From Holothuria scabra (taxonomy: Eukaryota > Echinodermata > Holothuroidea > Aspidochirotida > Holothuriidae), in assembly GCA_037179385.1 (NCBI GenBank), contig CM074187.1, positions 15,501,450 through 15,565,449 on the forward strand: a stretch of 64,000 nucleotides of DNA. Reading direction: 5' to 3'. The notes under the pieces were generated by a model, which ran no database searches, was not told the origin of the DNA, and worked only from the letters and a program-made list of their open reading frames with translations. Position numbers and translations under genes: made by a program. Each line of letters opens with the position of its first letter. Position 1 is the first letter of the stretch. Below are positions 31,984 to 43,399 of the stretch, piece after piece.

Positions 31984-33869
31984 TAGAGTGACACCGAGCA
32001 GTTGGTGGGGGGAGCCTGGGGGGCGCCCAAGGCCGCCCAGCCAAATGCCGCCTCTGCCGACAGAGTATCCGATAGGTAACAGGCGACAAAGGACGAGGGA
32101 GTCTTCCTGGCAGCCGCTTTGAGGATATCCTCGATTGGCACGCCTGCGAAGAGAGCCCTCGATGCCGCCTGGCCTCGGACCTCATGTGCTCGGACCCGTT
32201 CATGAGTATGCGGTTGGATGACCTCGGACAGCCAACGGGAGATGGTGTCCTTAGAGGCTGCCGTGTGCGGCCTCCTTGGGAGGACGAACAGCCTCTGGGA
32301 GGCCCTGAGGTCCTTGGTCCGGTGCAGGTACCACTTAAGGGCCCTGACCAGGCACCACCTCTTGTCCTCCCGTATAGAGGATGCTGTCCCAATCTCTGGG
32401 ATGAACACATCCCCCTGGAGGAAGTCCAAGGTCTGGTTCTTGGCAAGAAACCCGGGGTCCGGAATAAGACGGACTCCGTGGCTCTCAAACCGAATATGGC
32501 CCGGCTTGACAGAGAGTGCCTGCAGGCAGCTCCTCCTTCGAGCCGAGGCCACCACTACCAGGAACAGGGTCTTGCGAGTCAAAAGCTCAAGGGGGGCTGA
32601 GTGGAGCGGTTCGAAGGGCTCTGCCGCGAGGGCCCGCAGCACTCCATTGATGGACCACGAAGGTGCAAGGGGCCGCACCACGGGTCTGGAATTGCTCATC
32701 CCCCTGAGCAGCTGGTGGATAGCCGCACTTGACCCCACCGAGGAGCCATCAGAAAAACCCTGATGGACCACGGCAATGGCCGAGCGGTAGTTCTTGATGG
32801 TATTGACCTGCTTGCCCTCGTCAAAGAGGACCATCAAGAACTCCAAGACCCGCGCAAGAGACGCCGAACATGGAGAAGTCTCATTCCTTGGGCACCACTC
32901 CCCGAACCTTGCCAATCTAGAATTGTAAGTTCGGTGAGTGGAAGGTCTCCTTGCTCTGGGTGTCATAGAGGCAATGTTGTCAGGAAGTCCCTGTGCTTGG
33001 AGGGAATTCCTGACAGCCTCCAGGCAGTCAAGTGCAGATCCTGTACCCGTGGGTGAAGGACCCTGCCTCGGTCCTGGGAGACCAGGTCTGGGGCCTGGGG
33101 AAACACCACTGGGTGATCCACCAGCAGGTGGAAGAGTGGGAACCACGGTTGCCTGGGCCACAATGGGGCCACCAGCAACACCCGGGTCGGAGACGCTCTG
33201 ATCTTGAGCAGGACCCTGTGATAATCGTGAAGGGCAGGAACGCGTAAGCGTCCATGCCATCCCAAGGGATTGCCATGGCATCCACTGCTCACGCCCCTGA
33301 GGTTGGAACACCCTTGAGCAGAAGGTGGGAAGCTTTGTGTTCTCCGCCGTGGCGAACAGGTCTAGGTTGGGCCGATGGAACTGTGTGAACAGCCACGTGG
33401 CCCACCTGGTCGCCAACTCCCACTCCCCCTGACTCGCCCGGCCTCTGGACAGGGCATCCGCGAGCGTGTTGTCTCTCCCCGCCACGTGGGACGCCCTGAG
33501 GGAGATGTCGTGGCTCCGGCACCACAGGAGGAGAGACCACACCTTCAGAGCTGGGGCGAACGAGTCCCACCCTGCCTGTTGATGTACGCTACAACGGTAG
33601 TGTTCTCCGAGAAGACCGCCAGGAACTTGCCCTGCACATGATCCCGGAGGGCCCTTTCGGCCCTTGCCACTGCCTCGAGCTCCAGCACGTTTATGTGGAG
33701 CCGGGCCTCCTCCTCTGACCACACCCCTGCGAGGGTCCTGCTTTCGCAGAAGGCACCCCAGCCCAACAAGCGCTGGTAGTGACGGCGAGGCTGGGGCGAA
33801 AGGTTCCGAAAGAAACCCCCTCGAGGAGGTTGGCGTCGCAGGTCCACCACCGAAGATGGGGTTGGACAT
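31983..33869 (-). pseudogene. DIRS tyrosine recombinase (C-terminal half of a 628-codon frame)
   Basis: The recombinase part starts near RARRPSTHRTYNSRLARFGEW and includes IKNYRSAIAVVHQGF, the Arg-bearing ASARRRSCLQALS, then HEVRGQAASRALFAGV (His at about 562, Arg at 565) and FVACYLSD (catalytic Tyr about 598). Arg, His-x-x-Arg and Tyr are all present. The segment usually AA-W-S-S before the Tyr reads AARKTPSSF, lacking the common Trp. The first third of the frame holds the end of RNase H. The middle is out of frame: its real coding sequence lies in the frames of 32963-33292. The recombinase domain itself looks uninterrupted. Confidence 0.88.
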
Positions 33870-33964
33870 GCTCGGCCAGAGGGACCGGAGCCAGAAGGTC
33901 TCTGGACGCCGGTCGGAAGTGGGAGAGGAGGTGGAACTGCAGTGGTCTCATGTGCAGGCGGCAA
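33545..33964 (-). pseudogene. DIRS RNase H domain, frameshifted fragment
   Basis: From about GWGAFCESRTLAGVW the frame reads RLHINVLELEAVARAE and SENTTVVAYINRQGGTRS, which match the RNase H domain of DIRS elements. The position usually TDN or SDN reads SEN here, changing an expected catalytic Asp. The domain continues in another frame as WSLLLWCRSHDISLRASHVAG and DNTLADALSRG inside 31983-33869. The connector before it (LCRLHMRPLQFHLLSHFRP) is in a third frame at 33691-34185. Confidence 0.8.
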
Positions 33965-33998
33965 AGGGGGACCACGTCTACTAGACTTGCTAGGAGGC

Positions 33999-35030
33999 CT
34001 AGATCCGGAGCCAAGCCTTTGCTGGACTCACCGGAGCCCCCAGAAGGCTGGTAACCATGTCTCTGAGGGCCTGAACCCTCTCTGCAGAGGGATAGGTCCG
34101 ACCTCCTACCAGGTCCACACATGCGCCCAGATACTGGAGCGACCTTGCTGGGGTGGGATGCAATTTCTCCCAATTGATCACCCAACCTGACTGTTGCAGG
34201 AGTGAGACCACTTCCCCGACCTTCGCCCTCGCCTGATCCTCCTAGTCTCCCAGGACGAGCCAGTCGTCCAGGTAGGCGTAGAGCAGAATACTGCGTCGCC
34301 GAAGCTCAGCAACTACTGCTCCTGCCACCCTGGTGAAAACCCAAGGGTATGTTGAGAGGCCAAAGGGGAGTGCCGTGAACTTGAACGACTCTCCCCTGTA
34401 CTCGTAGGCGAGGAATCTCTGCGACGCCGGGGCGATTGGGAAGTGAAGATACGCATCCTTGAGGTCGAGGGTCGCCGCCCACATTGCGACACACAGAGCC
34501 GGGATAATCACCGCAAGGGTCTCCATGCGGAACCTCCGCGGCCGGATGTAGGCGGCATTCAACAGCCTCAGGTTGAGGATTGGCCTCCAGGAGCCGTTCT
34601 TCTTCGGGGCCAGGAAGAAGAACGAGAGGAAGAGGGGGCCCTCCTCTCCGGTCGTCCTTGCTACAGCGCCCTTGTTTAGCAGGCCGCGCATTTCTTCCTC
34701 TAGAACCTGACGAAGTGCTGGATCGGTGGGGGTTGGAGTGGCTCGACCCCCACCCCCTGTGGGGGGTGGGGCCTTGAACTCTAGCTGGTACCCGAAGGTA
34801 ACGACCCCTACCACCCACCGATCCGGGCAGAACGCCTCCCAGAGGCTGGCGAAGAGGCTTAACCTCCCCCCTACCGCTGGGACCACGGTAGGGTGGGCAC
34901 CCCTAGGGCTGAGGTGGGGGGAACTGGACTGGCTGGGGGTTGTAGGCGGGCCTACTCGCCGGCCCAGTCCCCCTGCCCCTGCCCCTGGACGCCTGACTGC
35001 CCCTGCCACCCCTGGCTCTGCCTGAAGAAT
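33999..35030 (-). pseudogene. DIRS reverse transcriptase with in-frame TAG
   Basis: The RT domain is read in one frame. Visible motifs are FFLAPKKNGSWRPILNLRLL, LDLKDAYLHF (catalytic Asp), LPFGLSTYPWVFTRV and YLDDWLVLGD (catalytic Asp pair). A TAG at 34242-34244 follows directly after YLDDWLVLGD. The same frame then resumes with EDQARAKVGEVVSLLQQSG and NWEKLHPTPARSLQYLG, the thumb region, so the stop is a point mutation within an otherwise intact RT. The frame is lost after about 33999. The exact N-terminus is uncertain because the element's ORFs overlap. Confidence 0.9.
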
Positions 35031-35670
35031 TACCTCTCCAGGCAGAGCCCCCATGCCATGTGGTAGCCTTTGGGGCAGCCTTCTTAGCCTTGGACTTGGC
35101 AGAAGACTTTGGCTTCCCTTTGGGTGTGGGACGGGCCGGTTGGGTCGGGGCAGGTCTAGCCGGTGGCTTGAAGAAGGCTGAGGCCGTCTCCTCGTGCCTC
35201 TTGACCTCTTGTACGAACCGGTCAAGGAACTGGTTTGAGAAGAGGTCAGGGCTGGCCACTGGCAGCTGCTCCAGGCGGCTCCTTGCCTCAGTGGAAGGAC
35301 AGGGGAAGGTGTCAAGGACATTGCCTCGCCTTACCCTGACTGCCTTCAAGGCAACCCTAGCAAACTGATCAAAGATCAGTCTAGCTTGGGGCCCTAGCAG
35401 AAGCACCAGCTTTCCCACCTCGGCAGCCGAATACTGCACCGGGTCACTGGGGATCTGCGTGTGGGCGTTCCAGAGGGCCTCCGCGATGAGCAAAAAGACC
35501 GAGGAGAACTTAAGACCGGTCTGCGCCGCTAAATCGGCCTGATACCAGTGTTCCTCGATCCTTTTGCGGAGTGCCTCCCGGAACATTGCCCGGAGGCAAG
35601 TCCCTCTGCCACCCGGACCTTGTTCCGAGTTTCCTCTGAAACTGAGGGCGGGTGGAAGAGGGACCCCCAA
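34903..35670 (-). pseudogene. DIRS gag-like ORF, C-terminal part
   Basis: Continues the gag-like protein after the frameshift. From about MFREALRKRIEEHWYQAD it has a helical domain (LFSNQFLDRFVQEVKRHEE), then a Lys/Ala/Pro-rich basic stretch and an RG-rich tail (GRARGGRGSQASRGRGRGTG) suited to nucleic-acid binding. The stop at 34903 overlaps the start of the reverse transcriptase frame, as usual in DIRS elements. Confidence 0.78.
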
Positions 35671-37313
35671 TCCTCCTCAGCCACCCTGATCGCCTTGTCC
35701 TGCTGGGCAGGAAAAGCCGACCAGGTAGGCTTAGCCGCCAACCGGTCGAACCGTTCCCTACATGAACGGTCGACTGGAAAGTCAGGCGGGCCAGACTCCG
35801 CTGCCTCATTAGTGGCAGTCAACCTGTAGCCCAAAGCCTCTGGCTCCACAGCTGCAGGCCGCTGGTACCCCAACTTGGAGATAAGGATCTCCGTGACCGA
35901 GGCAACCAGGCTTTGTGGGAGGTCAGTCCCTCTGGGGGGACAGACCTCTGGCTTGTCCGGCACCAAAGCCTCAGCCTCCTCCGACTCAGCCTCCACCTCT
36001 CCCTCTTCCTCGAACTCGTCTGAGGCCATGAGCTCCAGGGAGTCGGGAGGGGGAGCGGTCCAGGCCTGCGGAGGGGTGGGTTCGGTCTGAGGAGGATCCA
36101 CTGTTGGTGCTAAAGATTGGGGACAGGCGGATGAACGCAGATGAGCGGTCTGTTTGGAGACCTCATTTGCGACCAACGGACCCAGGAGGCTAGCCAGCTT
36201 GGACAGCCACGCCGGGTCTGAGGGATCCGGTAGTCCCCCAGGACTACTCTGACGGGGCCGGTCTAACCGGCCCCCACGGTACCCAGTGTCAGAGTCTGAG
36301 ACCGAGTCCGAAGACTTGGACGCGCTCCGCCTCCGGCGCCTGGAGTGACGCGAGGGACTCCGGGACCGATGGTCCCGTGAGGCCCTACGCGAGTCCCGGC
36401 TACCGGAGGACTCCCGCCGATGGTGACGGCGGGAGCTCCCCTCTTGGGACAGCGAGCGGGCCCGAGAGGACTGGGAGTCCTGAGTCACGGGGTCAGGAGC
36501 TGTGGCTCCCTGATCGCCTCCCTCCCCCAGGGCCGAGGCCCAGGTGAGATATGGGCGATCCTCCCCCGCTGCCTCCGAGTAGGCAGCACGGGGACCCGTG
36601 ACCCCATGTGGCTCCACTGGTCCCAGGTCTCCGGAGGGATCCATGGAACCAGACGGAGTCGGGGCAGAAGGGTTTAACTCAGAACCAGGCCCCTGGCCCT
36701 GAGGGGCCTGAGAACCTGGTCTAGGAGCCGCAGCCCCTGAGTTCAGTGGATCCCCAGTTACCGGAGAGCGCCGGTCTGGGGATCCTGTGGGGGCACTGCC
36801 TTCCGGGATTGCGGATGGCATGACCCCCGGATCACCCGAGGTGGTGGAACCGATGGCTCTGGCACCCGGGCGTCCACCCTTCTTAGCACCACCACTCTCA
36901 ACCTTCTTTTTCCTTATCTTAAACACACTCTTCTCCTGGCCCTTATCTGCCTCCTTCCGCCCTGGGGATGGGACCTTCCGGCACCTCGCGGGCGCCTTGC
37001 CCTTGTTCCCCTGGTCTTTCTCCGTGGGTGGGGGAAGGCCAGAGGGACGGGGGCCAAGGGGGTCAGGGAGGGCATCCAGCCGGGACTGGAGCTTCTCCCG
37101 ACGGGCCTGCAGCCAGGAGTCAATTTCCTGCCACTGGTCCATCAAGAACCCCATACACCGCTCGCAAGGGCTGCGCTGAGTGCACGTGCGACACGCGGGG
37201 CAGACAGCATGAGGGTCCCACCCCTTGCCCGGGCTGAACTGGGAGCACAAGGCACAACGTGGACCCGGCTCCATGGCGGAAGGATACTCAAGGGGAGAAG
37301 AGAACCAAACCAC
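35529..37313 (-). pseudogene. DIRS gag-like ORF, N-terminal part, frameshifted at its end
   Basis: A 594-residue frame; the likely start is the second Met (MEPGPRCALC). The first 60 residues are Cys-rich (CALC, CPACRTC, CERC), suggesting a zinc-binding segment. A long Pro/Gly/Ser linker follows, then an SR-rich tract (SRDHRSRSPSRHSRRRRRS). The last residues of the frame are noise: the gag sequence carries on in the frame of 34903-35670, so a single frameshift near 35.60 kb splits the ORF. Accidental decay seems likelier than programmed shifting, since other frameshifts occur downstream. Confidence 0.8.
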
Positions 37314-37554
37314 AATACAACAATAATAACAACAAAAAGAACTCCTAACAGACTAGGCAACAGTACAAGCCTAGCTCAGGAATAAAGAAAGCAATAAATG
37401 CTTAAAATACTGGGGCAAAGGTCACTAGACCTTGGAGGAACAAGCCAACAATACGAACACTTAGCTGAATTCCTGGACGGAAGAAGTGCAGAAAGCTGAC
37501 AAAATCCGGCCTCACAATAACCTCCGAGGTAGCAAAGACTAGCGCGGAAGGGTA

Positions 37555-37666
37555 ATGAGGACGATCGTCTAGTTGTGCGGGGCAAAGTGAGGGCGCGGTG
37601 CTAGAACTTTTCCGAGTAGCACGCGGAGCGCGGGTAATATGCAATTAAGATGTAGCAAGGGGTAAG
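37555..37666. repeat. DIRS inverted terminal repeat (window-right copy)
   Basis: Inverted partner of 31470-31581, from ATGAGGACGATCGTC to GATGTAGCAAGGGGTAAG. It marks the 5' end of the minus-strand element. The terminal extension to about 37687 (TATGTCAGCGATGTGAAT) is found inverted at 31936-31960 in the internal complementary region. Confidence 0.93.
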
Positions 37667-37687
37667 TTTATGTCAGCGATGTGAATT

Positions 37688-40600
37688 TAGGGGCACAAAA
37701 GCTTGCTCTAAGACCCCTAAAAGGTACAATTTGAGGGGTTTTAAAGGCCGTTTATTTGTTTAAGTTTAAACATTGCAGAAAAAGTATCTGCCTTTTAAAA
37801 AACAAACCAAGATACTGTACTGGGGGAGGGGGGGTGGAGGGAGACATATCCCCCTTTTCCCTTCTGCCAGAAACACTGCATGTGTTATCTTACTTCTCTC
37901 TTTGATATCTGCATAAAACATCTTATACTGTTATATAGTACAGTACCTCCTCGAGTCCATTGTGACAATTAACATTTGTTCCTGTAAAACTATTCAATGT
38001 TCTTTTTTTTTTTGAAATATGTACCAGGAAGCAACATTACATATTACCCGGTTTGAACAGCCATAATACCTTTGCCTGTACCAGAGGATTCTCAGGAACC
38101 AATGCAACTATTACACATATACTGCAACACTTAACAATACTTCCCACAAACAACATATTGAAACTCCAAAATCTTTAATATTATACACAACTTTTGGTGA
38201 CATAAGGTCATGGTTGATTGAAGATTTTGATGCTTCAGCAACCTACCGTAACTTCAATCTCACAAATTGACTTTATTAATGTGATTTGTTGGTAGAGAAT
38301 AAAGTTATTGCATTGTGAGATTGAATTATAGGTGACATTTAAAATCACGAAATATCGTGACTCTATAGAGTACTGTTAAGTTTGGAAGCTTGGAAGGCAG
38401 GTTTCAGAATGAGAATAGACCATGGGACAGAGTCCAAAAAAGGCTTTAAATCTTGACTTCCGTGGCAACATCAAGGGGACAAAACTGTGACCAATTGGGA
38501 GAAAATTGATCAAATTTAGTGAAAAGAATGATTCCCACGTTCAAAAGTTGCATATTAATGATTAATGAGACAAAATGGCCGACTCATTCCCATATACTTG
38601 TGTACAAAACAAAACAATTTCTCCTGTGTTCAAAGTAGACTCAAAAATTGGGTTTTGCAGATATGGGGTGATCAAGATAGTCTTCTTCATTGGATTTGCA
38701 TACTTTTTTTCAAACAGATGTCATCTGGGGCAAAGATATAAGAGGATAATTGAAATAGAGGGCGCTGTCCAAATGATCTATAGACAACAATAATACAGTT
38801 TTAAATGCAGATAAACCATCATATATCTCTATGACAAGTTCAGTTGTGTATTTGGTGGCACGTTGCTTACTCAGCCATCTTGACCTTAATCACAAGACCC
38901 CACCCCACCCCACCACACCCCGTAGGGGCCCATAGCGAATAATAACAAACGGTTAAACTTCTTGGGTTGAACGTAGTAGATGCTAGTTGGGCTTGCCTGG
39001 TTATTCTTCAGTCCTCAGGCTGGGTTGTTTTATTTGGATATCACATAACAGTGGCACATGCAGGGAAGGGGCGCAGACCCCCCTCCCCATTCGCTGTCAT
39101 GTGTAATATATATATGCTTCACAATGTGTCATATATGAAGTACCATAATGTATCTTAGGTCCAGCACACTTCCAAAAGCAAATATTTCCAAAGTGGACAG
39201 GAAAACCCTTCCCTTAGACCCCACCCATGTAAGCAATTACTTAAACCTTGTACCCCCTCTACTCCAGCTTCCTTTTTACACCAGGTTGGTGTAACAATTC
39301 ATGTTCATGTAAGTAAATGAATCATCACCCAGTATTGCTACCCTAAATCAATACTGTATATGGAGGTGACCGGTCAACGCGAAAGAAAAATTTGAGGTGC
39401 CGGAGGCATGGGCAGTCATGCCCCTCCCCCGTGTTAAAACATTTGTGCCCCAATCGTCTCCCAAACTAAATACACTTAACCTGACATTTCAATTTTCACC
39501 CAGGGATGTGCTAAAACCTAAGCCTCCAACAGGTCCATAACAAGACAAGGCATTGAAAGTGGGCTAAAACCTTTCCAGAGGCAAAATATTTAAGGGCGGG
39601 GGGGGGGGGGGGGGGGGCACATTTGCACAGATGTATTTTGTAGGGTTTTTAGGGGTGAAGAATTTTAAGGGGGCTGTGGGTCTGGCTTCCAAGGCCTTTG
39701 CACCCTGGACACCACAGGGGACCTGAAACAGGCACTTTACCTGTCCCGCAGATCCCGCTCAGTTTCTGCATGGAAATTTTATGCTCCAAACATTCTCTTT
39801 TGCCCCCCCCCCAAACACTTTTGATATCCTTGCACCACCACTTAGGAGAGTGGGCAGTAGGTACAGAAACAATGATAATGTCTGGAATCTGTATTCATTC
39901 ATGTAGGATGAGGATGCAACAACAACTGTGGAACACTTGCAACTTGGTTTGTCATATCAGATAAATAAACAAATATTCCGTGAGTGACTGGGGGTCAAGC
40001 AATGTGCACCACAGCTCTTGATTTCTAGTTCACCAATGCAAATGATTAACAAGAAAAAGTTTATTAGTTTTCTGGAATACTGAAATTCTCCTCCTGTATT
40101 AATACATTCCATTTATATATTGCTTTCTACAAAAGTGTTAAATTAAAAGTCGGTTATTGCGAACTCATGGACACAGGCAACTGTTAGAACAGGCCTATAT
40201 CCATAAAAATGCCTTGATTGGGAACTTGCCTTGCAGACTTGCCCTGTGGCTAATAAACCATGAAAAATTATCAAAATGGCCAAACAGTACCAATTCTCTT
40301 CGGTCTATCATGTTGCTAGGAAGAAAATCTGTTGCCATCCTAAAATGGCACATGCACAGAAATTTTCCCCCAAAATCCACTGGCAATTACAGAGGCTGAA
40401 ACCTTTCGAAAAGTGAGACAGACATTTTCAGTGGGACAGACATTTTGCCCTCTACAGTATAACGCAAGTTCTACTCTTGCTTTGTGGGTTGAGCTAAGAG
40501 CTAAAAATACACTGTTTTTGAAAATACTATCCACAAAAAAGTTGGAAAATACAATACTGTAAGCTTAAAAACCTCATTTCATTTTTCTTGATCCTGTAGA

Positions 40601-41006
40601 AGGCAAAGCCACATTTTCTTTTGGAATTCCTTTACTAATATCAATCCTTATCCCTTGGCTTCGAGGTGAAAAAACTCATTGATTTTGCTAGAAAAAAAAA
40701 AAAAAAAACATGCAAAGAAAGGAACATGTAACGGTATAAAAATCTCTGGTAAACACTTCCACTACAATTCTGATTAACGTTACAGTTTTTAAACATCAAG
40801 TCAAAGAGCATCTATGCGATTTCAGTGATAAATTTCCTTATAATTTACCACAGAATCACATCCAGGAATGTCTTCATTTCATTTACCTAACCCATCACAG
40901 CATTATCAAGGCCTGTCTTTGCAGTTGGAAAAGTCAGTTCTAGCAAATATGGGTACACAAACTAGTTTTTTGCAAACGCTGATGATTTTTTTTTTTTGCA
41001 GTTTTC
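37688..41006. other. Non-coding stretch with old repeat fragments
   Basis: Contains the G20-bearing dispersed repeat (39540-39620) and GACCATGGGACAGAGTCC at 38417, repeated inverted near 43990. No supported gene. Confidence 0.55.
39598..39617 (+). repeat. G20 homopolymer in a dispersed repeat
   Basis: A 20-base G run follows AATATTTAAGGGC. The surrounding 39540-39620 sequence resembles the inverse of 10430-10560 (GACAAGGCATTGAAAGTGGG against its counterpart), so both belong to one dispersed family. G14 runs also occur at 904-917 and 26663-26676. Confidence 0.8.
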
Positions 41007-43399
41007 CTACAAATACTCCAGTTCGCACTGTTGTTGTATCTGTTTGATGTATGATGCAGACTGCAGGAGACAAATGACATTGCAGATGAAACCCGCATAA
41101 ATCAACAGGTGTTGTTTGGACTGTGTCAGCTTTGGTCCTGTGTCTGTGGATTCTGAAAGAAATAAAAGAACAGAATAAAACTGAAGTAAATGCTTGAACC
41201 TCATTGTATCTCTTTGTTTACTTTCTGTACACATCAAGTTGTGAATAATGTAACATTCAAACTCCTGTGTTACAGTACTGTAATTTCACTGCCAGAACCT
41301 ACAACTTTCCTTGGAGGGGTCTAAAGACAGAGATGCCCCCTACCCCTTTGATTTTCAACAAAGACTATTATTATCTGTTGTTTAAAAGATCTCATTGACC
41401 ACTGAGATACCAGGAGCCTTGCCATGACATCATTCTTGGACATTAATACATCGTTCAGCCACACATTGCAACATATAATCATGAACCCAAATTTAATGCA
41501 GTGATCATTTCTGTATTGGCAATTTACTCAACTAAAGAAATTGCAATAAAGAAAAATCACTGACAGATCACAATTTAAATATAACGTTTTTGACTTGGCA
41601 ATTTGAATGGTCGAGAATCCAAGTTAAATGAGCATATTGAAACTGACCTTGACCCACATTAGGAAGTCTGTTATATGACCTCCAGAAACATACTGCACCT
41701 TTCAGCCTAAAATTTTTTTGATAAGGTTGCATGTGACTGTTGTGGTAATTTTCAGCCAATTCTCTAGCTATCTACCCTGCAAATTGAAACTGACTAGCTC
41801 AAATGCAAAGCGAGTCTTTGGTAGGTGTTTGTTGCTCAAAACCTGACTCCTGCAGCATCATTGGCAAAGTTTGAACATTTACCTTCATAAATGAATTATT
41901 CATCACAGCAGTGAAAAATTTAAGCCGAGTCATACTATCAACAGCATCAAGTGAAGAAAAGACATCCCCTCAGCTACAGTATACACTGCCACCACTTCTT
42001 GAAGTATAACATGTATGGAAATGGTCAATGAAGCAAAGTCCTAGGTAATTTGTCATTTTGCCCCAACTTTAAAATAAAACTTACCAGACAAGTCCTTGCT
42101 GGATTCTCATCGAAAGTTGCCATCCATCATGCCTTTCTATCTAGCCCTTCTTTCAAAAAGACTGAAATATGAAGTAGAAAGCAAAACATAAATATGGCTA
42201 AGCTATTGTGGCAAATTTAAATGAGATTGTCTGAAGTCTGTGACGACTCAGTGATGTGACGTATGTGACCAAGGTTAAAATCTGTGATGATGACCAAAAT
42301 CAGTGATGGTACCATGATAACTTTGACAACACATTGGCTTACAATGATTTCAAAACTTGCATGCATTTACATTTTTTACACACTGGCAATGGAAAATCAG
42401 CTTGTGCCTTTGTTTTCCAAACATGCCGAAATTTGCGTCTATTACCTTGATCCACACAGTATACACCGAGAAATGTATTGTGTGTGTTAAGAATGTCTTT
42501 TAAAGATGAATGCATGCTGACACAGCAAATCTAACAGTGTGCAGAAAAGGATTTTGGGACCTATGTTTATAAATAAAATATTATCCTTGCATCTAGGCCG
42601 CGAATTTATACCCTGATGATGTGACGTCAAGTTATTGGTTTGATGGAGCCTGTGACAGCAAACTTTAAGGTAAAGTTCCATGGATTAATTTACAGTCTAG
42701 ACTGATCCATGAGTATGCACCTAACGTTAAGAATTTATACACAACATTGAAAAAGTACAGCAGGACCCAATTCCAAGACGTGACATGATGGTGAGCCATG
42801 ACGGTAAATTCAATGCATCACTGCCGTGATGTTATCACAGGTTTTAGAATACCCCCCAACACTTACTTTACTATGGCCCATTAAAAATTGAGCTCTTCGA
42901 CAAGCACAGTAACTCAATGTGAGCATTAATTTAAAATCTCATGCCTAGCTTATTCCATTTTCAATCATCACACATGTATGTGACACCCTGTTTCTAGGCT
43001 AGTACTGTGCTGGGTACTTGCAGAATTAATGTAGTCCTAGCCTAGTAAGGGCTATTTGTTAGTTGCTCGTGATTTAGTAACTTTAATTGTGCATTGCGAC
43101 TGCCTTCGAAAGATCATCATTGATGCTGTTTGTATACACACACTTATTTGCTAATAAGTAAGGATAACGTTATGCCTTAATAAAAACGGTTAGAAAGGGA
43201 TTATACACTAGGCCTATGATTCTGAGGTCTATGGCAATTCTGTGTTGTAACGTGCTTAGGCCTAGGCTAGGTTTGCACAGTTTCACTGTCTTACGACCAT
43301 CGAAACTGGTAATTCAACCAAGTTTTCATGATTTATGTTATACAGTAATTTAATTCGGCCCTTACCTGTTTTCTGTACCTTGGTTCTTGCTCTGATCAT
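41007..43399 (-). CDS. Candidate two-exon gene for a 59-aa single-pass membrane microprotein
   Basis: Coding exon 1 (43366-43399) starts ATG and reads MIRARTKVQKT, with donor ACAG|GTAAGG. Coding exon 2 (41007-41152) has acceptor ATTTCTTTCAG and reads STDTGPKLTQSKQH, a hydrophobic span LLIYAGFICNVICLLQSA, then SYIKQIQQQCELEYL and TAG. The exons join in phase 1 (Glu across the junction), giving 59 residues: a basic N-terminus, one membrane segment at about residues 27-44, and a polar Gln/Glu-rich tail. I do not recognise the family. A promoter-like cluster lies upstream at 43735-43800. It lies between the 60-kb acidic exon and the PHF14 exons on the same strand, so either it is nested in a PHF14 intron or the 60-kb exons belong elsewhere. 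No clear AATAAA was found just after the stop. Confidence 0.45.
42085..42161 (-). other. Possible optional (poison) exon of the microprotein gene
   Basis: A 77-nt stretch with acceptor CATATTTCAG before 42161 and donor TCTG|GTAAGT after 42085, lying between the two coding exons of the 41-43 kb candidate gene. Including it after exon 1 leads to a TGA stop after about ten codons. Skipping it gives the 59-residue frame. It also ends in the same phase as exon 1, so an in-frame TGA separates its own ATGs from the downstream frame. It could be an unproductive alternative exon, a 5' UTR exon, or chance splice signals. Confidence 0.3.

Larger units (their letters stand above)
31430..37687 (-). mobile_element. 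DIRS-type tyrosine-recombinase retrotransposon, near full length, degenerate
   Basis: A 6.26-kb, GC-rich element in minus orientation. It has inverted terminal repeats of about 112 bp (31470-31581 and 37555-37666). It also has an internal complementary region at 31886-31983, whose two halves are complementary to the two outer ends. That arrangement is diagnostic of DIRS elements, which replicate through a circle and insert by a tyrosine recombinase without target duplication. Gene order from 37.3 kb leftwards is gag-like, reverse transcriptase, RNase H, tyrosine recombinase. The frames are broken by an in-frame TAG in RT and several frameshifts, so this copy is unlikely to be autonomous. GC content and CpG use differ sharply from the surrounding AT-rich introns. 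No methyltransferase domain was seen. Confidence 0.95.

Noticed and set aside
32184..33641. Plus-strand frames of 87-181 codons across the DIRS element
   Set aside because: They are GC-driven shadows opposite the RNase H and recombinase coding sequence and show no domain of their own.
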